64,000 nt of DNA from Cristatella mucedo (taxonomy: Eukaryota > Bryozoa > Phylactolaemata > Cristatellidae). Position numbers and translations under genes: made by a program. The stretch spans positions 1,112,501 through 1,176,500 of the forward strand of contig WPIO01000092.1 of assembly GCA_009760855.2 (NCBI GenBank), given 5' to 3'. How positions within the stretch are numbered: the stretch's first letter is position 1; the number at the start of each line of letters is the position of its first letter. Of the stretch, positions 11,489 to 21,935 are shown piece by piece. The notes under the pieces are model-generated. The model did not search any database, was not told the origin of the DNA, and saw only the letters and a list, made by a program, of their open reading frames with translations.

Positions 11489-12330
11489 GTCATATTCCAA
11501 ACCGACCTCTCGTTAGACGACCATATCAGCTCCACAGTCAAATCCGCCTATTTTCAGCTTCATAACATTGCTAAAATTCGGGCTTGTTTAGATAAAGATA
11601 CCACGTCCAAGTTGGTCCATGCATTCATGACATCCCGTCTCGACTTCTGCAACTCACTGCTTACTGGCCTACCAGCATGTGCGATCAGGCGATTGCAGCT
11701 GGTGCACAACTCGGCAGCTAGACTTGTCTGTCGTGAGCGTCGCAGTTGCCAGGTTACTCCACTTCTTGCCGACCTGCACTGGCTACCAGTCAAGCAACGG
11801 ATTGACTTCAAAGTTTTGTCGCTCACTTTTAGGTCCTTTCATTCTATATCTCCAGCCTATCTTTCAGATATACTACCCCATCAGGCCAAGCATCGTACGA
11901 ACCGCTTTTCGGAATCCAACAGTCTAGAAATACCTCATACAAACCTTAAATCCTTTGGAGACAGTGCATTTAGTTCGTATGCTCCCACAGCCTGGAACTA
12001 GCTCCCGACCTGCATCAGAACATCCTCCCCGACCTGATCACATTTAAAAAGAACCTAAAAACACACCTATCTAGACAGCATTTAGCGGGTCCCTGTGATT
12101 CGTCCTTGATGTGCTTATGGGTGCTGACACTGTGCATGCTGCCACTAACCACATTCGCATGCTGACCCTGTGCATGTCACCTCTAACCATATTATTCATT
12201 TAGTTTGTTTTTCAAGCATGATTTTACTTACCATTCAATTGCATTTCACTTTGCAGCAAATGTAAAGCGTCTAGAGAGAGATTAAGTTCTCTGAGTGTGC
12301 TTTATCAAGTGAATTATTATTATTAATATT
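11487..12330 (+). mobile_element. L2-like LINE, 3' part
   Basis: Starts at GTGTCATATTCCAAACCGACC, encodes the C-terminal segment (VHAFMTSRLDFCNSLL ... AYLSDILPHQAKHRT) and ends with the hairpin tail and (ATT)n. It shares private variants with the 10.3-kb copy (GTGCACAACTCGGCAGCTAG, AATACCTCATACAAACC). Confidence 0.92.
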
Positions 12331-12410
12331 ATTATATTATATTATTATATTATATTATATATATATATATATTATATATATAATTCATACGTACATATAA
12401 TCTATTATAG

Positions 12411-12483
12411 ATTATAGGTACAGACTGATAATACATACATATTTATATATATAATGTATGTATTTTCAGTCTGTACCTATAAT
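12411..12483. repeat. Near-perfect 30-bp inverted repeat (hairpin)
   Basis: Arms 12411-12440 and 12454-12483 pair over 30 bp with one mismatch, around a 13-nt AT loop. The arm core is GGTACAGACTGA / TCAGTCTGTACC. It lies in an AT-rich stretch between two L2 pieces. Confidence 0.8.
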
Positions 12484-12589
12484 TTCGAAACGACTGATTA
12501 GGTGTCAATTTGATAAGTAGCCTATAGTGCTCATAAAGCCTTGGCGGCTTCGGGTGACCAATTTGGTAGAACTAATAATAATAATAATA

Positions 12590-12765
12590 TTAATTCACTT
12601 GATAAAGTGCCCTCAGAGAACTTAATCTCTCTCTCTAGACGCTTTACATTTGCTGCAAAGTGAAATGCAATTGAATGGTAAGTAAAATCATGCTTGAAAA
12701 ACAAAGAAAATGAATAATATGGTTAGGGGTGACATGCACAGGGTCAGCATGCGAATGGCTCTATC
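12590..12765 (-). mobile_element. L2-like LINE 3' UTR
   Basis: Reverse-strand tail: (AAT)n, TTCACTTGATAAAGTGCCC, the hairpin, then the CAAGCATGATTTTACTTACC and GGTGACATGCACAGGG segments typical of all copies. Confidence 0.88.
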
Positions 12766-13655
12766 GAATGCAAAAACAGAGTAAGTGAGAGGCATAGCGG
12801 AATCAGGAAGGAATTTAGGGGTTCCCGGGAAGATGGCAGAGAGATGCAGAACGAAGCCCCCCCCCACAAGCAGGTTTCGACGATGACAACGACGGCTGTA
12901 CTCTATTATACACAGCCAATGCAAGCGTGCGAGAGTACTTAGACTTGTATTAGCCGTCGTGGAGGCAGCGCCGGAGCGCCAGTAGATAAGGAAGTCAGAA
13001 AAAAGAGTGACAGAGAGTGGATAACGTCCACACAGGCCGATGGACAAGCAGAAAGTCTGTTGTTGCAGGACTAGCTGGTCAAGCGACCACAGCTGACTCG
13101 TTGCAACTCAATCCAGCTTCGTCAGCCGCTACTGTCCAACCGCAGCACCCAATGAGGTGGCACTCAGCGAGCCATTTGGCATGGTGTAGTGGTGTGAGTC
13201 CGGGTGGAACAGTATTGTGAGCGTTGCCACGCCTGCAATAAGTCGATGAATTGAGTAGCATAAAAATGGCAGAAAACGACAGTAAAAATGTTGTGAAAGC
13301 ATTGGAAGGAGGGGAGATTTTGAAACTGTAGCGAGCTATATCAGCCAGATTACGACTGGTAGCTATTCTTCATAGCTCCAGAATTTTGACAGATAGGAAC
13401 CAGTTATGCTCTCTACGGCTGATATCGCACAGACGAACGTGATGTGCCGGGAGGTAAATCATTTGTCATTCCGGTATCGGCAGAGGCATTTCAGCTGATT
13501 TATCTTAGACCAGGGAGAAGTTTGTGAACTTCGTGGCCACTGTTTAGCACCGGAAAGCCTCCGTTGGTGTAAAGTAGGCTCGTCTACCCTAAAGGTGTGG
13601 ATTAAATTATGAGCGCTCTTCGTCGCTAGCTCCTGCTACTGAATGTCTCCTGCTA
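12766..13655. other. Region 3' of the PIP4K exons, no gene recognised
   Basis: Moderately GC-rich with a C-run near 12857. Short open frames on both strands have no recognisable content. Part may be the PIP4K 3' UTR on the reverse strand. Confidence 0.35.
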
Positions 13656-13777
13656 CTAAATGTCAGCGTCGTGGCCATGCTTGACCTGCTTGGCTGCATT
13701 GGCCGTGCGTTTCCACACACCGTAACGAGTCAAGCAGTCCACCAGTCCCATGTAGTAGACGTCGTGGCGGACACGAC
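13656..13777 (-). CDS. Phosphatidylinositol 5-phosphate 4-kinase, last exon
   Basis: Acceptor GCCGCTACAG|GT at 13778-13780. The two leading bases complete the Ser codon begun in the previous exon (phase 1). The exon encodes 39 residues, RVRHDVYYMGLVDCLTRYG..., aligning with the conserved type-2 PIP kinase segment 'EVYFMAIIDILTHY...AAKTVKHGAGAEI'. It ends KQVKHGHDADI, then TAG. Known PIP4Ks continue ~16 residues with an ISTVNPEQY-type motif that is absent here. A 17-bp direct duplication (GACATTYAGTAGCAGGA) spans the stop. Either the C-terminus is genuinely short, another small exon was missed, or the copy is damaged. Confidence 0.8.
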
Positions 13778-13921
13778 CTGTAGCGGCATGGCAGCAACGA
13801 TAGAAAAAAGTGGCAGCTCCACACGTCTATTGGCTCACTGTGCAAGCACACAAACCCTATAAAGCCGCATAGGATGATGGCTATTACGAAGAGAGGGCAG
13901 AAGGAACAAACACAGACATAG

Positions 13922-13922
13922 T

Positions 13923-13962
<40 letters not shown>
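13922..13962. repeat. (GA)n microsatellite
   Basis: About 20 GA units in the intron between the two PIP4K exons. Confidence 0.95.
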
Positions 13963-13964
<2 letters not shown>

Positions 13965-14010
13965 GCAGAGGCAACGACCTGCCATGCAGTTTTGGGGCAG
14001 GGATGCTCAC

Positions 14011-14320
14011 TTGAATCGGAGCTGACTGCGTATCTGTCTGCATCCACGTTCGACTGATGCCGGCCGACAACCGTCTCGTAGGAGGACGCTGCCCACGGCC
14101 CTCCGGCTGCGTCCGGGCCGTCGGAGGGCGTAGGAGACGAGGTGGAGTGCTGCTGCTGGGCGCCTCCGCTATCGATCTCGTCGTCACAGCTGTCGCTGTG
14201 CTCAGCATACGCTGGTGCCTGGGCTCCGTCACCGACATCCTCGGCTTCCATGATTGCACGATCACAGTCGTGGATGCCGATGAGCAAGCTGTAGTCCATC
14301 AGATTCTGACTGCTCAGCCA
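14011..14320 (-). CDS. Phosphatidylinositol 5-phosphate 4-kinase, penultimate exon
   Basis: Converts PI5P to PI(4,5)P2 in this family. Acceptor TTCTCTCAG|TGG; donor A|GTGAGC at 14010. The exon starts WLSSQNLMDYSLLIGIHD, containing the PIP-kinase signature MDYSLL(V/I)GIHD. It continues through a ~75-residue acidic, Ser/Pro/Gly-rich insert (EAEDVGDGAQ..., DSCDDEIDSGG...), corresponding to the variable insert of PIP4Ks before the final strand. Joined to the next exon it reads ...SDSSRVRHDVYYMG in frame. The N-terminal lipid-kinase exons were not found up to the window's right end; they may be further away, or this could be an isolated duplicate. Confidence 0.85.
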
Positions 14321-14339
14321 CTGAGAGAATGAATATAAA

Positions 14340-14512
14340 TATAATTAATTTGCATATCGCCCTAAGAGAACCTAATTTCTATCCAGGCGCTTCACATACG
14401 CCGCAGGGCTCGAGTCCACGACCTTGGTCATCAAAGGCGAGAGCACCTTAAGGGGCACGCTCGGCCATTCTGCCTTAACTACTGGGCCAGACCAAGGCGG
14501 GTTCGTGCACAC
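14340..14512 (-). repeat. SINE-B copy (tRNA head, L2-like tail)
   Basis: Reverse strand reads TCTGGCCCAGTAGTTAAGGC (A-box region), then GGTCGTGGACTCGAGCCC (B box). The tail is GAAGCGCCTGGATAGAAATTAGG, then TTCTCTTAGGGCGATATG. The tail is a variant of the L2 3' hairpin. Ends AATT-rich. Confidence 0.78.
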
Positions 14513-15237
14513 AAAGCGATGCTATTATACAAACGGTACCATTCATAAACCCTCAGCTGCCACTGTTCTCCCTTTTTTCTAATACTGCTTGTGCTCTCCT
14601 CGGCAGCAAGCCAATAGCTAAAGGGCAGCTTCCCACGATCTGCACTCGCACAAAACACTTGTACAAAACAACCGACATAATCGTAAGGCACCTATTAAGG
14701 CCTATCCGCTCACACTAGCCTAGTTAGTGACTACCTAGCCACTTTTCCGAGTTCCAGAATTCCCTGTAGATCCTGCCATATGTATCAACACTCAGCTGGT
14801 GCCAAAATGCAAGCACTTGAGAAGACACAAGCGTAGCTCCACTAGCAGCAAGATGGCAAACCCTCTTCACAGGATAGGATGCAGTACAAGCCAACTGTGA
14901 ATCGCCAGAGGTTGAACACAAGGCAGTCACCGAGATTCCATCGAGATGCCCAATTAGAAGCTGATACATAAATTAAAGACGGCTGCCTGCAGCAGTTTAC
15001 ACACAATGGCAGGAATGTAAAAAGGGACAGCTGATTGAACTGCCTCATCTTATATAGTGGCAGAAGAGTCTCAGCGGCTGTTACCCTTCCACTGCCCTCC
15101 ACTTGCAGTGGGCGATGACGAATCCTCTGCTTCAGATGCAATGACGTGAGTCGTGTTGTGAGAGACACTTACCCTCGGGCTAAGATCCATGTTTGAGGTT
15201 TCAAGAAGCTCGTATTTGTGTGTCAATCATACCAACT
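14513..15237. other. No gene recognised
   Basis: Short reverse-strand open frames at 14724-14969 and 14842-15168 overlap each other and have no family resemblance I can see. No repeat was recognised. Confidence 0.3.
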
Positions 15238-15400
15238 GATTTAGAAACCTCTTTTGTTTAGCGACAGACGAGCCTATACGGCTATCATCACCGCTTTCAG
15301 TGGCAATAAAGGATTGCCCACCGCAGGATTCGAACCCACAACCTCGGAACCGAGTTCGTGAAAGCAACCGTCTTGGCTATTCATGCTGACTTTTCAGCAG
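15238..15400 (-). repeat. SINE-A copy
   Basis: Reverse-strand body TAGCGACAGACGAGCC, CCACCGCAGGATTCGAACCC (B box) and GAAAGCAACCGTCTTGGC. Confidence 0.82.
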
Positions 15401-15606
15401 CCAACTTACACACTAGACGCAAACAAAGCTTAAGCTAAGGTGACTAAGATGTTAAAACGTTGAATGCAGTCTGAGACGTGTCGAGCACATACATCCAGAT
15501 ACAGGTCAGGGGTAAACCCATGCAGGACATGACCTGAAAGCGATTAAGAAAAGGAGTGCTGACCGGTTTATGGTATAATCAACAGCATAGACGCGTGGTA
15601 GCACAA

Positions 15607-15608
<2 letters not shown>

Positions 15609-15637
<29 letters not shown>
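15609..15637. repeat. (TA)n microsatellite
   Basis: Perfect TA run. It creates an artificial Ile/Tyr-repeat frame. Confidence 0.95.
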
Positions 15638-15642
<5 letters not shown>

Positions 15643-15769
15643 AGTGGAGTGGAAGTCGTCGAAGCTGTTATCTTATATGAACGCTCTGATCCGGAAATAT
15701 TGTACACTGTGCTGAAATCCTACGAACGCATTAGTGGTTCAGTGTAAAAATAAGCTTGTGTCTGCATCT

Positions 15770-17250
15770 CGATTCGAAGCCGAGATTTCTTGCAGATTCA
15801 ACAGTACGTGCCGGCAGAGCCGATTATGAGTGTTAACATTTCCAATTTCTGAACCACACTCGGTTTGTCGATTACAAATACGTTGGTTAAATCATCATTA
15901 AATTTAAGCAAGTTTACAGTCATCCATGCATGGATTTCATCAATACATACAGCATAGAATTTGAGAAAATTCAACTTGCTGGGGACTAGGAGGGATTAAA
16001 GCAAAGGTACGTGTGACAACCAACTGCAAACCAGCGAAAGCCTCGATTGGGCCTGGCAATCACAACTGCAAGAGCGAGAGTTTAAAACACGAAAAGAACG
16101 GAACCAAGCACAGACCCCTGGGATGTCACATACTTAAGTGGCTCGTCCGCTAATTTCTGTGCATTCAAATCAATACGCTGGAGAATCCTACTGTAATATG
16201 ACCTAAACCATTGTGATGCAGTGCCAGTGATGCCCAGGGGAGATGAGAGGCACTCAAGTAGGACTTGGTGATCGATAGTCTCAAAAGCTGCACAAAGATC
16301 GAGCAAAACACGCAGAGATAATTTACCTAAGTCGAGATTCCTAAGTAGGTCTCTATTCACCTGAAGCAATGCTGACTCTGCAGAGTGATTAGCTCTAAAA
16401 CCAGACTAAAACGTAATAGCAAGATTCGAAGATTATATGTAAGAGTTCAGTTGATCTGCCATCACTCGTTACAGTGTCTGTGATAGTATTAGTTAAAGGG
16501 AGACTTGGCAGAAGTTGCTCAAGTTCTCTTGTTCTAGTGTTACTTTCTTATGTGGCCCGACTACAGCATTTTTAAGGTGATAGCACGTGAATTGAGACTA
16601 ATAATATTTAAGACGCTACGTATATATGAAAACAGCATATCTATGCATCGTAGAAACAGGACAGTGAAAATAGGGTATAGAGGACTTGTTGTCCTCTGTC
16701 ATTGGGATATGAACTGTGGGACGATGTCACTAATTGCCTCCTCAAATATAGACATTTAGTCTCGGTGTGGAATTAAGGGGTGGATTCCTAGGGGTATCCT
16801 GCCACCCTAGGCATGTGAGCTTTGATCTTGTCTATCTGGCTGACAAAGAAGCTATAGAAGCGATCATCTAGATAATAACAAGGATCACTAGATAATGCTC
16901 TAACCTGTGGGAGATCAAGTAGACGGTGGATCGTAGACATCATTTTGTGATTGTGCATCTTTAAATAAACAATGTGTTTATAGAATCTAGACTTGACCTG
17001 AGCTAGGATCGGTTGGTATGAACTACATTACTTTAAGTATATCAGTTTATGGGCCGTCAGTCATGATCTTGTGTGTGCTTTTTTCAAGCTTGAGCTTAGT
17101 GGCCCTAGCTATTTTAATGTCTGCTGTAAACCAATAGCCGTCTGGACGAAGGAGCACAGTGTGCCTATTAAGAGTTGCAAACGCATCGAGTATATTAGCT
17201 AGTGTCGTGTTGTAGCAATACACCAATAATAACTGGAGCAGAATGATGAT
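15770..17250 (-). mobile_element. L2-like LINE, 5'/RT portion (old copy)
   Basis: Read on the reverse strand from 17.2 kb: LRPDGYWFTADIKIARATK (linker after the endonuclease), STIHRLLDLPQ..., LDDRFYSFFVSQIDKIKAHM, then RT motif A VLLDLCAAFETIDHQVLL (16.3 kb) and SQGSVLGSVLFVF. It stops near the SARNLG segment at 15.77 kb. Many stops. It preserves the part 5' of the RT better than most copies here. Weak resemblance further up to 17.64 kb may be the APE endonuclease, but I cannot support it. Confidence 0.78.
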
Positions 17251-17659
17251 TTAGCAGCTGAGGCGGAGCAGATATTCAGATCGTACAAAGAACAGCATCA
17301 ATGCCAAGGGTCGTGAGGTTTCGCGATTGACAGGTGACTTTTGATGAGAGTGAGGCCACACACTTTAGAATTAACGAGATCCGCATTTGGTCTGATAAGC
17401 AAAATTTGGTAATGGGATAATTTGAGGTTATAAATTTGGCAATACATTTTACGTAGATCCGTAAATTATTGATCTAGTAATGGATTATAAGAGGGACAAT
17501 GCTACTACAATGAAGCTGTATGAACGTCACAAGCGAGAACCTGAACCAGCGTCACACGTGGATCTCCACCTACCGTTGCTCAAAAGTTAAGGTTCAAGTC
17601 ACATGCGACACCGAGATCATTAAATTTGTTATTTGTAGTTATGTGATAACAGTAATATA

Positions 17660-17845
17660 ACATTTTTATAGCAACATTAGAGAACTTAATCTCTTTCTAG
17701 GCACTTGACATATGATGTGACTGAATGATAATCCAATTACTAGTGGCAACGTCTACAATGTGAACAAGCATAATAATTCTTAGGGGAGACATGCACAATG
17801 TAAGCATTTACAATGTGGTCTATGGTTGAGTGACCAGTGTCATCA
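17660..17845 (-). mobile_element. L2-like LINE 3' tail fragment
   Basis: AGAGAACTTAATCTCTTTCTAGGCACTT, then GGGGAGACATGCACAATG: reverse L2 3' UTR, decayed. Confidence 0.65.
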
Positions 17846-17879
17846 TCCATAATACTAGTAGGAGTAATAATGCATATGT

Positions 17880-18180
17880 TACAGCGCTATTTTAGATAAC
17901 TCAATCTCTTTCTATGCACTTTAAATTTGCTGTCAAGGAAGCATGATCGAATGGTTATCCGTAGCTGGCTCACTGAACAACAAGCGTAACATGATTATCA
18001 GTGACATGCACAGGGTCAGCATGCAAATACGGTTAGGGCCAGCATGCACAGTGTACGCAAGCGTGAACCCACAAAATGCAAGCCACATGGACCGACTAAA
18101 TTCTGTAAAAGATGCACTTTTATGTTTTTCTTTAATGTGGTCAAGCCAGGGAATTTCATGAAGAAAACAAGCATGTACAA
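17880..18180 (-). mobile_element. L2-like LINE 3' end
   Basis: AACTCAATCTCTTTCTATGC, GTGACATGCACAGGGTCAGC, and the C-terminal coding remnant ending in AATGTGGTCAAGCCAGGG. Confidence 0.75.
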
Positions 18181-18189
18181 AAGATTAGT

Positions 18190-18345
18190 TGCCGAGCTGG
18201 TTTGGCCCAGTAGTTAAGGTGCTCGCCCCGACCACGATCTGGCAGAGGCCGTTGGCTCGGCCCCGTGGCATATGTGGAGCGCTTGAATAAGCTTTAAATT
18301 CCTCAGGCGTTATGCAAACGAATTCAAATTAATTATATCAGGACT
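18190..18345 (+). repeat. SINE-B copy
   Basis: GGTTTGGCCCAGTAGTTAAGG (A-box region), a decayed B box, then the tail GGAGCGCTTGAATAAGC...CCTCAGGCGTTATGC, corresponding to the L2 hairpin tail. Confidence 0.7.
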
Positions 18346-18449
18346 GACTAGCCATCGACAGGCGTGCGACGAGTACTGTTGGTCACACTGTCGATCCTGG
18401 TAGATGGCTATTATCGATTATCGATAATCGTCTAGCTTCGACGAAAACA

Positions 18450-20073
18450 TTGTTTAGTCGCAGATGCGAAATCAAAAAATGCTTACAACTACGATCAACT
18501 GTCTCCTTAGCAGCTCCCAGATTCTTATCTATTGATCCTTGTGATGATCCAGCAGACCGCTTCTCTAGCTTGTTTTCAGTAAGATAGACAAGATCAGGTA
18601 GTCCGTTTCTACGGTGTCAGCATATTTCCGGAATGCTGTTCCTCAATTCCTTGCAGCAACCCAATGTCTCCATTCAAGGAGGCCACTAGTGACTTCATCC
18701 TGAAGTTCATCAGCCTATTTGGTATGACGGCTAGTTCTCTAGAGCCTATTACCACTTTTTTTTACAGCTACGATGCAAAGATCTGCTGGCTCTATGCATA
18801 TGAAACTTTATGAATATGTCCCTAGCCTCAGGTCATGTCCCAGAACCTTTCAAAACGGCTGTATTCAAGCCAATACTCAAGAAAGAAGTACTAGAGCAAG
18901 GGAACCTGAGCAACTTAAGCCTCCGTTCTGCCATTCCAAAAATGGAACGAGTAGTGGGAAGTAAACTGAACTCATATATTGAAACTTCAAACCTAGCTAG
19001 TAACTTCTGGATTTAGAGCTAATCTTTCCACGGAGTCAGAATTACTTTGTGAGTATAATAAAATTATTATGAATGCACAATTCAGTAGAGTCTCTCTGCC
19101 TAATCTGATCGATCTTTCGGCAGTTTCTGATACGATCAATTACCAAGTCCTTCTTGAGCCCTTCCCATCTTGTCCGGGCATCATTGGTACTGCATTGCAA
19201 TGTTTCTGGTTATATTTCAGTGGGAAACTCCCAAGTATTGATGTGAATGGATAAAAGTCATCCCCCGAACCTCCGAAGTATGGGGTACCTTTGGGCTCCA
19301 TGCTTGTTCACGGTCTCTTTACGGTTTTAGTCTCTTTCTTGCTGACGTGATTGTCGGGCACAATCTAGGCTTTCACTTCTAGGCATATGACACTCAGCTG
19401 TACCTTTGCTTTGATCCCTTTCAGCCCTCCAGCTTGTCGAACTCTCACAACTGTACTTGCATGTATTGACGATATCGGCAAATGGATGGCAGCAAACTTT
19501 CTTAAATTGAATTATGATTAAACAAACTTACTAGTTGCGGGCAAACAAAATGCGATTCAGAAAAGGGAAACCTGACAGTCAAAATTGGCTTTGCCAGCAT
19601 GTTTTCTGTTGAATTTCCAAGAAATGTAGGAGTCATGTTTGAAAGCGACCTTGCATTATACGACCACATCAACTCCAGCGTCAACTTAACCTATTTTTAT
19701 AGATACAATTCCAAATATTCGGGTTTGCTTACACCGGAATATTGCATCTAAATTGGTCCATGGATGTGACATCCTCTCTCGACTTCTGTAACTCACTTCT
19801 TGCTGGTTCAAAGGCCTTTGCAAGCAGGTGCTTACAGTTGGCGCATGACTGAGGCTAAGCTTTCTGTCGTGAGAGTCGTAGTTGCCCCACCAAACCACTT
19901 CTCGCCGATCTGCGCTGGCTCCCAGTCAAGAAATGCATCGAATTAAAGGTTCTGTCACGCAATTTTAGGTTTGTTCATTCTTTGGCTCCAGCATACCTAT
20001 CATACCGGCTTCCCTACCAGGCTAATCATTGTGCCACCAGCTTTTTATAATTTAATCGTGTAGCTACACCTTA
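18450..20073 (+). mobile_element. L2-like LINE, long decayed copy, interrupted
   Basis: From the pre-RT region (CTCCTTAGCAGCTCCCAGATTC, DRFSSLFSVR-like) through SFKTAVFKPILKK, LPNLIDLSAVSDTINYQVLL (motif A), YAYDTQLY-like (19.38 kb) and the C-terminal LRWLPVKKCIELKVL (19.9 kb). Numerous stops and frameshifts. It is cut at 20073 by the LTR element and resumes at 21262. Confidence 0.85.
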
Positions 20074-20265
20074 TGCTAAGTTTGTGCGGGCAGTCGCGCA
20101 CAGATCAAGACGGCTCAGGTAGGTGCCGCTTATTACAGAAACCCGGAACCGACTAGCACGACCAGCACGCCGGCTTAGAAGCAGCTGCTGCAAGTCGGTC
20201 CGCTGTTTTTGCCTCAGCGGCTTTCGCCGGATTTCGGTCGGATGTCGTAGTACAGCAGACCGTAG
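20074..20265 (-). repeat. 3' LTR of the compact element
   Basis: On the forward strand it begins TGCTAAGTTTGTGCGGGC and shares CACAGATCAAGACGGCTCAGG with the other LTR. Similarity fades near 20265. It is more diverged than expected for a recent insertion. Confidence 0.7.
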
Positions 20266-21071
20266 TAGCAGCACTGACCGTCGTAGAACCTGGCGGCGTC
20301 TCAGGGCTCGTCGTCGTCGAAGCGCTGACCACTGTCGCAGCCGTCTCACTGACCGTCACCAGCGCTGCCTGGGTGACCTTCTCGGTGACCTCCACCCCTG
20401 CCGTCCTCTCGCGGACCACTGTGATCGTCTGGCAACGAACTGTTTCGCTGACCGGCATGTTTCGGGCCGCCACCTTGTGTGCCATCTTGTCCGTTTTATT
20501 GCGGATCGTCAGTTCGCGGACTGTGAGCACTTCGTGGGCAACATCACCTGCTCATCGAGAGCCGCCGACTCAGAGGTCGCTACTTCAAAGGCCACCGCCA
20601 CAGGCTGCTCCTCCGCCGTCGCTGCCGCTCTGAAATCGTTGGGTCAGGCGCTCGCGGCCCAGAAATTTTAGACACCGACAAATGTGTCTCATTTCTCGAG
20701 TTAGTGTCGAAGCTAGTACAAATGCGGCCTGAGCAAGAATCTCCATCGCATATGTAGCAAGCCTCAGGCACAGAGGCAGAGGATGGAGGACGAATATTCC
20801 TGACAAGTGCCACAAGTTCCAGTAGCTGTAAGTCCGCCGGTTTACTCGGAGCTACCTCCAGCTTTAGCACGGAATACCCCTTAACCGGAAGGATGCTTGT
20901 GATCGTTGCCTTTCGTCGGGAACCTTCAGAAATATGTCTCTAGGGGCACATCTGCGCAGTAATTGAAGAGTAGTCTGCGTACGTCTGCTCCCGAGACGCT
21001 GGTGGAGCTCTCTTATCCAATCCTACCATACTACGCACAGCCAGTCGTTCAAAGCCTGTCCTCGTCGCCAC

Positions 21072-21261
21072 TGTTAAGTTGGTGTGGTAGTCTTGCACAG
21101 ATCAAGACGGCTCAGGCAGATGCCGTTTATTAAGGAATCCCGGGACCGGGCCGCACGGCCAGCATGCTGGCTTGGAAGCAGCTTCTGCAAGCGGGTCCGC
21201 TGTTCTCACCTCAGCGGCTTCCGGCGGACTGGTCAGTTGTTGCGATAAAGTAGACCCAACA
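21072..21261 (-). repeat. 5' LTR of the compact element
   Basis: The forward strand runs TGTTAAGTTGG...CCCAACA, with TG/CA ends and short inverted termini. The primer-binding site abuts it at 21071. Confidence 0.75.
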
Positions 21262-21935
21262 TCCGTAAATAACCTCAAATCTTTTGGCAACCATACGTTT
21301 AGCTGATATTAACCCAAAGCCTAGAAATCACTCCAGACTTGCGTCACGACATTTTCTGACTTGATCGCATTTATAAAGAAGCCAAAAGGCACATATTTAT
21401 CACAGCATTTACTGGGTCCATACGATTAGTCCTTTGTGCGTGCTTATGCATGCTGATACCGTACATTCTGCCACTAACCATATTTGCATAATAACCCCCT
21501 GTGCAATCACCTCTAACCAATTTTATAATAATATTAATAACAATAAAATAATAATGCACTTGGTAAAGCATCCTCAGAGAACTCTCTCCAATCTCTTTCT
21601 AGGCGCTTTACGTCTGCTGCGAAGGGAAACGCAATTGAATGGTGAGTAATATCATTCTTGATAAACAGCATGAATAGCATGGTTTGTGGTGATGTGCACA
21701 AGGTCAGCATGCAAGTGTGGTTAGTGGCAGCATGCACAGTGTCAGCACGCACGAGCACATCAATGGCAAATCACTGGGACCCACTAAATGCTATCCTAAA
21801 TAAGTGTTTTTTAAGTTCTTTTTGTTTTTATTGTCCGAGTCACCACCAATAATTCGATCATACTTCCTTGTCAGCCTATTGAAGTGCCTAGAAAAAAATA
21901 AGTTATATTTGAGTGCTATACAAAAGCATTAGTAT
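21262..21935. mobile_element. Continuation of the 18.45-kb L2, with a nested reverse L2
   Basis: 21262-21525 is forward L2 C-terminus and 3' UTR (ACCTCAAATCTTTTGGCAACC...CACCTCTAACCA). 21526-21822 is a reverse-oriented L2 3' end with its own (AAT)n and hairpin. 21823-21935 resumes the forward tail (ATTCGATCATACTTCCTTG...GAAGTGCCTAGAAA). Confidence 0.75.

Larger units (their letters stand above)
20074..21261 (-). mobile_element. Compact non-autonomous LTR retrotransposon
   Basis: Two direct repeats of about 190 bp flank ~800 bp. On the reverse strand the 5' LTR (21261 to 21072) starts TGTTGGG and ends CTTAACA. It is followed at once by GTGGCGACGAGGACAGG, a typical primer-binding-site sequence of Ty3/gypsy elements. 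Each LTR has a CTTAATAAACGGC-type (or decayed) polyadenylation signal. The internal part contains two reverse-strand Ser/Thr/Ala-rich frames (20153-20530, 20580-20870) but no protease, RT or integrase. The element sits inside an L2 copy whose two halves resume on either side. Confidence 0.75.

Noticed and set aside
13979..14010. Alternative PIP4K donor at 13978 (GCATGGCAG|GTCGTT)
   Set aside because: It leaves phase 0, incompatible with the phase-1 acceptor at 13777. The GTGAGC donor at 14010 gives the right phase and a continuous family alignment.
16500..17640. Separate gene upstream of the reverse L2
   Set aside because: Reverse translation shows L2 linker and pre-RT segments to about 17.25 kb; beyond that I see only weak endonuclease-like similarity that I cannot support.
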